NCBI GenBank assembly: GCA_003427395.1
Contig: BFEA01000441.1
Span: 598,548 to 634,861 of the forward strand
Length of the DNA: 36,314 nt
Reading direction: 5' to 3'
From: Chara braunii
Taxonomy: Eukaryota > Streptophyta > Charophyceae > Charales > Characeae
The notes under the pieces were generated by a model. That model was not told the origin of the DNA, made no database searches, and saw only the letters and a list, made by a program, of their open reading frames with translations. This document shows positions 28,733-36,314 of this stretch, one piece after another; positions within the stretch are counted from its first letter, which is position 1; every line of letters starts with the position of its first letter. Position numbers and translations under genes: made by a program.

Positions 28733-29605
28733 TCAACCGTCGTTGTCCACGAACATAATGCGGCCCTTCGCCTTCCAATTGGGAGGCAGTGTCTTCTTCC
28801 TACCATCCGTCGTGGGTGTTTGACCATGCCCTATCTTTGCTTCTAGGTCTAGGGCCTTCTTGCTGAACGATGGGAAGTTGTGCGTGTTGATGTTGGCCTC
28901 ACCTGCCAACTGATTCCTGAGAGGCATTGAAAATAATCTCAAGTAGGAGGTGAGTAATACCTGGGGGTCGTAGCGCACCCCAGGGACACAGATCAGACGC
29001 TCTACTGCGTCAATAGCCTCCCTTACTGACTTAAATTGCCTTGTATGCAGCGCCAGGATCGCATCAGTGGGCTTTTGGGCCTCCTGAGGATCATGCCACC
29101 TATCTTCCACCATCTTGAGAAATTCCTCCGATTTCTGGTGGGCTGCCCAAGCGCGGAAGTCATGACCGTATCCCTGCAACTGCACTAAACCACTCAACCA
29201 TCTTGTTGCACTACCCTCTAGGTAGGATGCAACCACAAACACTTCCTCGTGCGGCGAAGTAAGCTTGCACTTAACATAGACCGGCACTGCCCTCAACCAA
29301 GTGTCGAGGTTTTCGCCTCTCTTATCCCTTGTAAAGGGTTTAGGAGCGGCGATAGCCGTCTTTGGTACCCACTGACTTTGTCCCGGTCCCTGCACAGATC
29401 CGGGCTGGGGACCCTGTGGTGCAAGCAACTGCACTGACTGTTGTTGGGGCTGTGTACCCTGCGGTTGTGCTGGCTGCGAGACAACAGGCTGCCCGCTTAC
29501 GGCAACCTGCGACGGAGGTTGGGCAAACACTGTCTGTACAGGAACCTGCAAACTAGGACCTGCTGAGAACCCTCCTGTTAACAGCATACCCAAGGAAACG
29601 GTCAT
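28733..29605 (-). pseudogene. Gypsy Gag (capsid region)
   Basis: A Q/P-rich N-terminal segment is followed by FTRDKRGENLDTWLRAVPVY, then VVASYLEGSATRWLSGLVQL and a helical region, matching the retrotransposon Gag capsid-like domain. The listed first Met is internal. An upstream ATG at 29691-29693 opens an acidic, charged stretch (MSDRDITSEDDRILRSARRL) typical of a Gag start, but in another phase, so a frameshift near 29600 is likely. A premature TGA ends this part at 28733. Confidence 0.85.
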
Positions 29606-29693
29606 CCTCTGGTCCTAAGGCCAAGTGGGCTATCAGGCGTCTAGCCGATCGCAAGATCCGATCATCCTCACTAGTGATGTCCCTATCGCTCAT

Positions 29694-30940
29694 ATGCCAC
29701 AGAAATACACACCGTCTGCACTAGGACACACAATGGATGCCTACCGCAACAACATGTACAGACCGATTTATAAATAATCGGCGGCTATATCAGAGACTAT
29801 ACATTCGGGTCCAACAGGTAAGTTCAAATTCCTACAAACAAAACTATTTTACTTTGACTAGTCTGCAAACAGAAGCACAAGGAACAGAAAACAGTTCTAA
29901 CTAATGTTGTCTGTCAGATGTTAATAGTTGTCCATCTAGCTAATCAAAATAAAAATAGAATCGTATGTTGGGTCTATTTGCAGAGTGGAATCTTACACAA
30001 ACTTATCACTTGGAATCTACCCCTCCCTCAATTCTTCTTGAATGTCTCTTGTCGGCAACGTCCCTGAGCCATCCAGATAGTGTGCGTGTCTAAAGGTGTG
30101 CACATGGCCCAACCTTGTGCCCCGAGTCCTGCTGAGCTGGCCAGCCCTGCACTGTATTTATCCTTGCGTGCAGCGAGCCTTACACCGATCGATTGGCTGA
30201 TCAAGAGGCGTTTTTATGGACGGCCCCCGAAGTCCCCAGGAATTATTTAACGTCGCAAACAGGACGACGATCACAACCAGTGGAAGGTATCCCGCTGGTG
30301 TTTATTTATAAACGCCCGGTCTCGTCTGTCCCCTAGGGCTGGCCTGCCCTTCAGAACCCCTCTACAGCGCAGCGAGCAGACAAAGGACAAAGCAACAAAG
30401 CATGCGTGCTCTACTCCCGGTGGGTTGGCATGGTGACTGTGACCAAGTGCTTCGTCCTGGGCCCTTCAGATAGCTCCGCCCTCTCCTTTCAGATGCTCCA
30501 CGTGAAGGCTGACGACTCTCAAGGTTGAGCGCACACTCACATGAGAGGACTCTCACGACAAAACACACATCCTCACGGTAAGAAGTGCGGAAGAGGGTAG
30601 ATAAGGTTAGGTGCAACATACCTCAAAATAGCTGCCCCCAACCACAGATAATCTCACCAGATGACCCGATGTTGATTGTGATGACCAATTGCTGCTTCGA
30701 CACAACCAGCATCGCACAACTGTTCCACCTCAGCATCAATCACACACCGGATAGTTCTCATCACACTGCGAACACCCAATAATCACCACACAGCCTTCCT
30801 CGCGATACCCCTCACCTCCTGGGTCGCCACTTATCTTCGCCTTCTTCACTACACACGTCCCACGGCACGGCCGCTCACCGTACACACCGCATGCATGTAC
30901 CGCATTAGGCAGAAGATAAGCGCCAGATTAGCGCACCGAA
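29694..30940 (-). other. Gypsy 5' leader
   Basis: About 1.25 kb between the probable Gag start and the primer binding site. No domain or long frame was recognised. The packaging signal of such elements lies in this region, but I cannot point to it. Confidence 0.6.
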
Positions 30941-30957
30941 CCACAGCTCCAATACCA
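30941..30957 (-). other. Primer binding site of the gypsy element
   Basis: On the minus strand TGGTATTGGAGCTGTGG begins 3 bases after the 5' LTR. It resembles the TGGTATCAGAGC complement of the 3' end of initiator tRNA-Met used by many plant elements (10 of the first 12 bases). Confidence 0.85.
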
Positions 30958-30960
30958 AAT

Positions 30961-31864
30961 TGCAAGGAAGATGAGCAATAGCGGACTTCAGCAATCAAAC
31001 AGCATCATACACATTAGACCAGATAGTCGTGACCTCGAACCAAAAGCAGAATTGCACACGAGTTTCACCAAATAAGAGCACACCAAAAGCTCATAATTGA
31101 CAATGCTGGAATAGTCTCATCATCATCATCAATGCAGAACCAATGTTGATATCCTATCTGGCGCTCGGTGCCCAGACTACAGATGGCAGATCCTATCTAG
31201 CCTACTCTACAATGCCGCTGATGACGTCAACAGCTCTCCGAAGTACGAGCAGATCTCGGCCAATGCCGCACGCTTCAAGCACCAGGTATGTCTCTCGTAT
31301 CACTCACAACCTCGTTCCCCAACTCACAGATGCCACTTGCACCCAAGCACCACCATGCGCCCCATCCGCATACAGCAGCGCAGCTCGGCTATGGCTGCCT
31401 GCTCTTTCCAGCTCGGCCGTGAGCGCGTGAGCCTGGCAGGCGATAGGGCAGCAGCGCTTGCGCACAAAGCAGCCAGTGCCCAAATGTCCAATGTGGAGGC
31501 AGGCCCTTTGCTATATGGAAGTCGCCTGCCTGCTGCTGCACTGGGCCTTTCCCAAGAAACTTCTGGTAGCCCCCGATAGGCTGAGGCCCAGTCCAAACGA
31601 ATCAGGCCCAGGGCCTGTGGTTGTTACTTGTGCCCAACTGCCCTCGGCCTGTGTTTGGCCCATATCCCGTATCCAGCACAGGGCCTACCTTCCATACATG
31701 CAAACAGGCGGCCTGGGCCTGGGTGCTCTCAACCAACTGGCGCTGCGCAGCTGCCTGAATTTTCCTCAGTTGCGTGGTGTCCGAAATAGGGGCCCTCAGG
31801 CCGTCGTCGAGCCTGGCTTCACTTAGGGCGGCCGACGCATTGCATGAGGGGCCTTGGCCTCGCA
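30961..31864 (-). repeat. 5' LTR of the gypsy element
   Basis: On the plus strand it begins TGCAAGGAAGATGAGCAATA and ends TTGGCCTCGCA. It matches the 3' LTR at about 96% identity by eye and lies next to the primer binding site, so transcription would start here and run leftward. Confidence 0.95.
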
Positions 31865-32100
31865 TATGTAAAGTTGCAGGGCATTTGGCTATGCCAAAAA
31901 AAATGAAAAATCGCCAAAGATGGCAGTGTCAAAAACGGGCTTGCGCACTCACTAATTTTAATTCTCTAATTCCTCTTTATTTTTTATTTTTTATCTTATT
32001 AGTATGTATTTTCTTTTCTTTTTTTTTATTTCAAGTTTGGTAAGGAATTTGGATGTAATGCTCAGGCAAATGTTGTTTAGTTTATGTTTCTGCATAACAT
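31865..32100 (+). repeat. Second unit of the roughly 225-bp tandem repeat (right part)
   Basis: Its start, TATGTAAAGTTGCAGGGCAT, continues the sequence interrupted at 23755. GCCAAAGATGGCAGTGT matches 23589-23606. ATAACATATG near 32096 suggests the start of a third unit. The rest is AT-rich. Confidence 0.45.
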
Positions 32101-32188
32101 ATGTTTTTTGCAGATTTTTTTTTTTTTTTTTTTTTGAGCTTTTGAGAATGTTGCATGATGCACCATCCTGTTGTCAAATATTTTCGAA

Positions 32189-32280
32189 GGACGCTGGGCC
32201 CAATTCCCAGCAGGTGCTGGTCCCCACAAATAGAACGGAGCTTTGTCTTTTTGTAAAAAAAAAAAGGGAAAAGAAAAAAA
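32189..32280 (+). mobile_element. SINE-like element, copy S5, shortened
   Basis: GGACGCTGGGCCCAATTCCC keeps the first hairpin with a compensating pair: GCTGGG/CCCAGC here against GCTGGA/TCCAGC elsewhere. The CCCCACAAATAGAACGGAG block follows, then the second hairpin is missing and a mixed A-rich tail begins. Confidence 0.7.
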
Positions 32281-32388
32281 GTGCATGCAGGATCTGTTGT
32301 GTCTTCGATTGGGCATCAAGTCCTGCTTTGCTCCCTCATGATCCCACTTGTTCTTGCAGTCTGCAACCGCTCAGATGCAGCTACTCCT

Positions 32389-32560
32389 GGCCATGAATCT
32401 CGGCCATCAATATCTTTTTCTTTTCTTTTCTTTTCTTTTCTTTTCTTTTCTTTTCTTTTCTTTTCTTTTTTCTTTTTTTGGCCATGAATCTTGGCCATCA
32501 ATATCATCACCTACTCCTAGCCATGAATCTTTTTTTTTTTTTTTTTTTGGCCATCAGTAT
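32389..32560 (+). repeat. Tandem CCATGAATCT/CCATCAATATC units with T-rich and (TTTTC)n inserts
   Basis: Units beginning GGCCATGAATCTNGGCCATC occur at about 32390 and 32479, separated by a (CTTTT)n run. A third unit near 32520 is itself split by 18 T between CCATGAATCT and GGCCATC. Confidence 0.8.
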
Positions 32561-32659
32561 CATCATCTTTGCCACTTGATGGGACGATCTTCGCATCCAC
32601 GTGCCATGCCGAACGGATACCACACGTCTTCTCACTGCAGGCATCGTATTTTATCCCTG

Positions 32660-32720
32660 TTTGTTTGTTTGTTTGTTTGTTTGTTTATTTGTTTGTTTGT
32701 TTTGTTTTTTGTTTTTTGTT
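32660..32720 (+). repeat. (TTTG)n microsatellite
   Basis: Mostly pure TTTG units with T-rich interruptions. Read directly. Confidence 0.9.
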
Positions 32721-32884
32721 TTTGGTATTTCAAACTTCATCTTATCGCCGTTTGAGAATGGTTGAAACTTGAAAGATTTTTGAAACAAGAACATAGTGTA
32801 GTTTTTTGGGGGAAAAAAAGAAAAAGAAAAGAATGGTTGAAAGATTGTGTTGACCTTAGGTCAATTCACAATGATGCTGTTAAA

Positions 32885-33110
32885 GTGTGTACTGGGTACA
32901 CGGGACCACGGGGAAAAACGAGTACCCTTGCTGGGGTGGGGTTAGGTGCTCATCTTGGGGCTTAACTTTCATCCCATTTCACTTATCCCATTGGTTAAGT
33001 GTCCTCCTAGCAAGGGGAAGGTTGCGTTTTCGATTCTTGGATCGGAATAGGTGTGCTGCACTACCATTTAGTGAGCGCAGAAACCTGGCGGTGGTCAGTG
33101 TGACCACATG
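32885..33110 (+). mobile_element. tRNA-like SINE, copy 1
   Basis: It starts with the GGGTACACGGGACC...GGGGAAAAACGAGTACCC block. A tRNA-like part follows at about 32985-33051: ATTGGTTAAGTG as A box, a perfect anticodon-like stem-loop TCCTC-CTAGCAA-GGGGA, TTTTCGATTC as B box, and AATAGG pairing loosely with the start. The T arm no longer pairs well, so it is not a working tRNA. Confidence 0.6.
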
Positions 33111-33159
33111 ACGCCGTGGTGCCTGCGTAGATGTTGGTGATGATGAGTCACTGATGCTG

Positions 33160-33415
33160 TTAAAGTGTGGACTGGGTACACCGGGCCACGGGGAAAAACG
33201 AGTACCGGTGCTGGAGTGGGGTTAGGTGCTCATCTTGGCCACAGGGAAAAACGAGTACCGGTGCCGGAGTGGGGTTAGGTGCTCATCTTGGGGCTTAACT
33301 TTCATCCCAGTTCACTTATCCTATTGGAGCTCACTTATCCTATTGGTTAAGTGTCCTCCTAGCAAGGGGAAGGTTGCGTGTTCGATTCTCCAGCCGGAAT
33401 AGGCACGCTGCACTA
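33160..33415 (+). mobile_element. tRNA-like SINE, copies 2 and 3 (partly duplicated)
   Basis: The ACCGG...GGGGAAAAACGAGTACCGG block occurs twice (33171-33215 and 33241-33262). The second is followed by the full tRNA-like part (33338-33403), with CCTATT/AATAGG acceptor-like ends, the TCCTC/GGGGA stem and GTTCGATTC. CACTTATCCTATTGG is locally doubled. The same head also occurs alone at 4300-4343. Confidence 0.6.
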
Positions 33416-34416
33416 CCAAGTCACAATGACACTAGGATTTTCAAGTCTAATTTTCAATTTGATTTAAGAATGTAGTCAATGTATCTGACCGTAGTTACTG
33501 TCAAAAGTAGTAAAAGAAGTCCTTGCATAGGGGAAAAGGTCCCAGTGTCGTCAAAAAAGTCCGACTGTTAAGGGGATGCATGTTGCCTGTAGGACTGTAG
33601 AAGGCAGGTAGATAGTGAAAGGTGAAATTGAGAAAAGAATATAAACCCATGCAGTCAGCGGTACCGGTCCCAGTCAGTCATAGTCCAGTCAAGCAAGTAC
33701 CGTGTGGGACTGTGAGCACCAAGGGCATGGGAAAGGGGCAGACCAACGAGTTACAGAAGTATAAATCAAGAGGCAGCGCCCAGCCATTCATTCATTCGCT
33801 GCGTAAGCCATGCGGAAGCGCTGCTACAGCGTCTTGTGCAAGGTGGTCTGCATGCTGCCCGAAGTCAAAGTGGGCTGAAGTGAGACTACGTAGCCATAGT
33901 TAGTTTAGTAGGGCGGCCATAGCTGCTGTAGGAGGTAGTAGGCAATAGTGAGTGTGGGTGCCAGAGAGGAACGTGCGTGAGATATTCAGGGTGATCTAGA
34001 GTTTATGGACAGTGGTGTTGAACGCAGTAATGAGAGTTGGGATGTTCAGGCGCTGTGGCGCCATAGCCTGGTGAAGCAAGTTGCAACCGAACTGTGTTCT
34101 CGATTTCCATATCTCTGAGCTTTGAGTGGGCGCGGTGCGCCAGTGTGAATCACCATCTGTTGCATGTATGTAAAGTGGAAAAGAAAGTGAGTCTGATTGC
34201 ACCGAACATAACCCACCCTGAAAATGGCCGTATGCAAGCTATGTTTCCGGCCAGATGCAGTCAAAATGAGGGTGCGGTGTGTTCAGGGAAAGACTGTAGG
34301 ACTTTTTTTTTTCTCTGCAAGAAAACGCAGCTGGGCTCACCACTTGCCCACTTGCCTCTGTCTAAACGTGAGCCAACTTCGAAAGGCCACTTCCGGACCT
34401 TCCAGAAGTCTGTGGT
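33416..34416. other. Unassigned region
   Basis: No gene recognised. AGTATAAATCAAGAGG near 33757 followed by CATTCATTCATTCGCTG could be a TATA-type promoter or part of an old LTR, with nothing coding behind it. Confidence 0.35.
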
Positions 34417-34510
34417 CTTGACCTTTCGAACACTGTAGCAGCTACGACCTTGACCCTTCAGGACTGTAGCAGCTACGACCTTGACCTCTCAGAACACCTA
34501 CAGCTGCGAC
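34417..34510 (+). repeat. Tandem repeat, three units of about 31 bp
   Basis: Units read CTTGACCNTTC, a short variable part, then ACTGTAGCAGCTACGAC; the third unit is more diverged. Read directly. Confidence 0.85.
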
Positions 34511-34834
34511 TTCTACAAGGCTGTGACCCCTACTCATCAGATCTACAGATCGAACCCCTACAGCTACACGGACTTACAACAGACATCAAACAACTACCAA
34601 AATACAGGTCACGGGTTCAAACACTCACGGGTGAACTCAATACTGTACATGGGCAAGGTAAGGTTTGGGGATCGAACTCTAGTGGCCGCATCTGTGACTG
34701 CAGAAAGGTGAAAACCGCTTCATCAGGGGAAGGTGGTAGTGTAGGCAAAGAAGTCCCAGTGCAGTTTTAGTTTTGCCCTGTATCTGGCCAGAAACATAGC
34801 TTGTATACGGCCATTCTTGTTTGACTCTTGGATT
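34511..34834. other. Unassigned region
   Basis: No gene or repeat recognised. Confidence 0.4.
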
Positions 34835-34867
34835 GAGATGTACGGGCTCGTCCCTCGGGACACCCGT

Positions 34868-34899
<32 letters not shown>

Positions 34900-34971
34900 G
34901 GCCCCTGCGCAAGGATGACACGCATAGATCAAGAAATGGTCCAAATTTCAAAAAAAAAAAGAGATGTACGG
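34835..34971 (+). pseudogene. U6 snRNA retropseudogene, nearly full length, 11-bp target duplication
   Basis: 34850-34949 matches U6 snRNA almost throughout: GTCCCTCGGGACACCCGTTA, GGAACGATACAGAGAAGATT (with the ACAGAGA box), AGCATGGCCCCTGCGCAAGG and GATGACACGCA, ending CCAAATTTC. U6 is the catalytic snRNA of the spliceosome. Here 11 A (34950-34960) replace the Pol III T-run terminator. GAGATGTACGG flanks it perfectly (34835-34845 and 34961-34971). The core is well kept, so the insertion is probably young. No plant-type U6 promoter (TATA about 25 bases upstream with a USE) is visible. Confidence 0.95.
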
Positions 34972-34983
34972 ACTGGAGAAAAG

Positions 34984-35092
34984 CTACCCTTTTCACCTGA
35001 ATAGAAAGCCCGGTCATCATACCAGGTCCTGTATTTTGTCTGTGCAGTGTGTACAGCGTTAATGACCGGGCGCTCTATTCGGGTGATGACCG
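34984..35092. mobile_element. Foldback element M3, copy E
   Basis: CACCTGAATAGAAAGCCCGG at the left and the reverse complement of the right end (CACCCGAATAGAGCGCCCGG) are near-identical arms. The middle differs from the other copies. About 109 bases, non-coding, 13 bases after the U6 retropseudogene. Confidence 0.7.
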
Positions 35093-35154
35093 GAAATTCC
35101 TTCTTGTTTACCACATTGCCTATTTTATTACCTTTAATTATTTTTTCCCTTCAT

Positions 35155-36045
35155 ATCAAACTGAAGATGGAGCTATGGCAATCTCATCCTGCAAAATCTT
35201 GTCCCTACAGTGGCAGATAGCACATCGCTGCCTGCCCACAAACGACTGGCTAATAGACCGCACCAACCTAGAACAGTGGGGCCTGGCGCTATGGGGCCTG
35301 GCGCTACCATGGTGCCAGCGGTGCCTGCACATGTTTCCGGGCCAGAAGAGGGTGGACACTATCGAACATATCTTTATGGAATGCCCAATAGCCCAGTTCA
35401 TGTGGAGGTGGTGGGACCGGATTTGGCGGAAGATGGTAACAGATTTTCCCTGGCCATGGTCATGGCGGGCCACTGGCCATTAGCAGGAGAAGCCTCGGTT
35501 TTTGTTGAAAACATGCTCTGGCTGGGCAGGAGAGCGGTATTGTGGGCGCTCTGGAAACAAAGGTGTGTCTTGGCCTTGGAAAATGTGAGAATAGAAGGGG
35601 CGGAAATAGTGGAAGAAATCCGACAACAGGTACAGTTAGCACTCCCGAAAAGATGGTCCAACACGAAGTCACAACTGGATCTTCTTACGCAAATCGCTGA
35701 CATCAAAAAGGGGATCACGGCATTCTGCACGGACTGGTTGGGAGGAGAAAGGGAGGGATGGGTAGCAAAGGTCACATGGAGAGGGGACTAAGTAGAAGCT
35801 CAACGGGGTTTGGAGGATACGAGGGACTACAAGTTAGTTTTTGAAGAATGGACCCAGGTGGAACCCTCATTCCCTTTGCGCCCCCCAACAGACTTCCCGG
35901 ACCCCTTCCACCCCCCATGCCCTCTCTCTGACGGAAATCTTGGTTTGATGACATCCTCTCACCGCTACACCGCTACATAGGCAAGGGTACAGGAGGTCCC
36001 ACTGGTGCCCCCCAGTGGCTCCTTCCGTTCCCTCTTTACAGTACA
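35155..36045 (+). mobile_element. Second 5'-truncated LINE-type end
   Basis: It encodes a LINE ORF2 C-terminus followed by non-coding sequence. The truncation point (about 35155) and 3' end are approximate. It carries CCCACTGGTGCCCCCCAGTG...CTCCTTCCGTTCCC near 36000, the counterpart of the GC-rich element at 20484-20520 in the first LINE end but with the hairpin core inverted. The reverse transcriptase domain is missing. Confidence 0.65.
35160..35980 (+). pseudogene. LINE ORF2 C-terminal (zf-RVT-like) pseudogene
   Basis: The first frame (to 35483) reads LQWQIAHRCLPTNDWLIDRT, then WCQRCLHMF, then RVDTIEHIFMECPIAQFMWR followed by WWDRIW: the W...LPT and C-x2-C...E-H-x3-CP pattern of zf-RVT. 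A 15-base tandem duplication doubles W-G-L-A-L just before it. A frameshift near 35455-35475 leads into a second frame (AGEASVFVENMLWLGRRAVL...WKQRCVLALE). That frame continues past a TAA at 35789-35791 to about 35980. Confidence 0.75.
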
Positions 36046-36124
36046 TAGTCTGAAGTATAGGTCGCTGGACCCGTTTTTCATCATCATTATCACCACCAGC
36101 ACTTTACCATCACCTATATCATGA

Positions 36125-36145
36125 GGGACGCTGAGCCCGGTTCTG

Positions 36146-36177
<32 letters not shown>
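36125..36177 (+). mobile_element. SINE-like element, copy S7, 3'-truncated
   Basis: GGGACGCTGAGCCCGGTTCT then GAGC, about 24 bases of the family's 5' end, joins directly to 29 A. A second short echo, GGTCGCTGGACCCG, lies at 36061-36074. Confidence 0.65.
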
Positions 36178-36179
<2 letters not shown>

Positions 36180-36314
36180 AGAAGAAGGGGCAATGGCTTT
36201 GTTTACGGGGATATCTACTCGCCCGTGTATGTCACGCCCTTTGCTGGAGATGGTTTGCTGGCCTGCCCTGTGCTCCCACAACAGGCAGGCTATGGTTGTT
36301 TACTGTGTTATGTG
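36178..36314. other. Unassigned window edge
   Basis: No gene or repeat recognised. Confidence 0.4.

Larger units (their letters stand above)
23756..31864 (-). mobile_element. Ty3/gypsy retrotransposon with chromodomain, structurally complete
   Basis: Two LTRs (928 and 904 bp, both TG...CA) enclose a 6.3-kb interior. TATG directly outside each end (23752-23755 and 31865-31868) is the target duplication, 5 bp if the shared T is counted. A primer binding site and a polypurine tract lie next to the proper LTRs. Protein order on the minus strand is Gag, zinc knuckle, protease, reverse transcriptase, RNase H, integrase, chromodomain: the chromovirus branch of Ty3/gypsy. The frames are broken at ten or more places, so it cannot make its own proteins. 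By hand count the LTRs differ at about 38 sites, roughly 4%. Confidence 0.95.

Noticed and set aside
33338-33403. Functional tRNA with an AGC anticodon
   Set aside because: The anticodon stem is perfect but the T arm does not pair, and the sequence repeats nearby with a fused head. A SINE is the better reading.
1-36314. CRISPR arrays or bacterial operons
   Set aside because: Repeats are microsatellites, tandem repeats or eukaryotic transposons, and the gene content and retroelements are eukaryotic.

Overview
The window is eukaryotic nuclear DNA from a green (photosynthetic) organism. It is gene-poor: the only host gene I can defend is one thylakoid-lumen protein gene, a CYP38/TLP40-type cyclophilin, on the minus strand at 11387-12895. 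Its two-part targeting sequence (chloroplast transit peptide, then a lumen signal ending A-W-A) places the organism in the green lineage. The density of microsatellites, A-tailed short insertions, foldback elements and chromodomain Ty3/gypsy elements makes a streptophyte alga such as Chara my best guess. That is an inference from style, not a database result.

Layout. 1-1300: the tail of a probable old LTR retrotransposon (polypurine tract and candidate 3' LTR), carrying an inserted SINE-like element. 1300-5500: unassigned DNA with (TAA)n, (CA)n, (AC)n and CCTTG-type simple repeats and one 380-bp foldback element. 5500-10420: foldback elements, a 23-bp tandem array, (TG)n runs, a tRNA-like SINE head, a U2 snRNA retropseudogene and two U6-like retropseudogenes. 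10420-14400: the CYP38 gene and its flanks. 14400-16260: a SINE-like copy, tandem repeats and a palindrome-rich foldback element. 16755-19000: a badly decayed chromodomain Ty3/gypsy remnant (minus). 19050-20530: a 5'-truncated LINE end (plus) with a SINE-like copy inserted. 20640-21190: two foldback elements and an A-tail-only insertion. 22143-22735: a (TC)n tract containing a 450-N assembly gap. 23756-31864: a structurally complete Ty3/gypsy chromovirus-type retrotransposon (minus) with both LTRs, TATG target duplication, primer binding site and polypurine tract, but with reading frames broken many times. 31865-36314: more SINE-like and tRNA-like repeats, a U6 retropseudogene with perfect 11-bp target duplication, another foldback element and a second LINE end.

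The recurring theme is retroposition of short RNAs. Five insertions have A/T tracts bounded by direct repeats of 8-16 bp: U2, two U6, one small fragment and one A-tail-only event. Seven copies of an A-tailed SINE-like family share a fixed 5' end. In the longer copies the stem sequences differ while pairing is kept, and the short copies are cut at their 3' side and joined directly to poly(A). The two LINE ends are natural candidates for the source of the enzymatic machinery, but nothing here proves that link.
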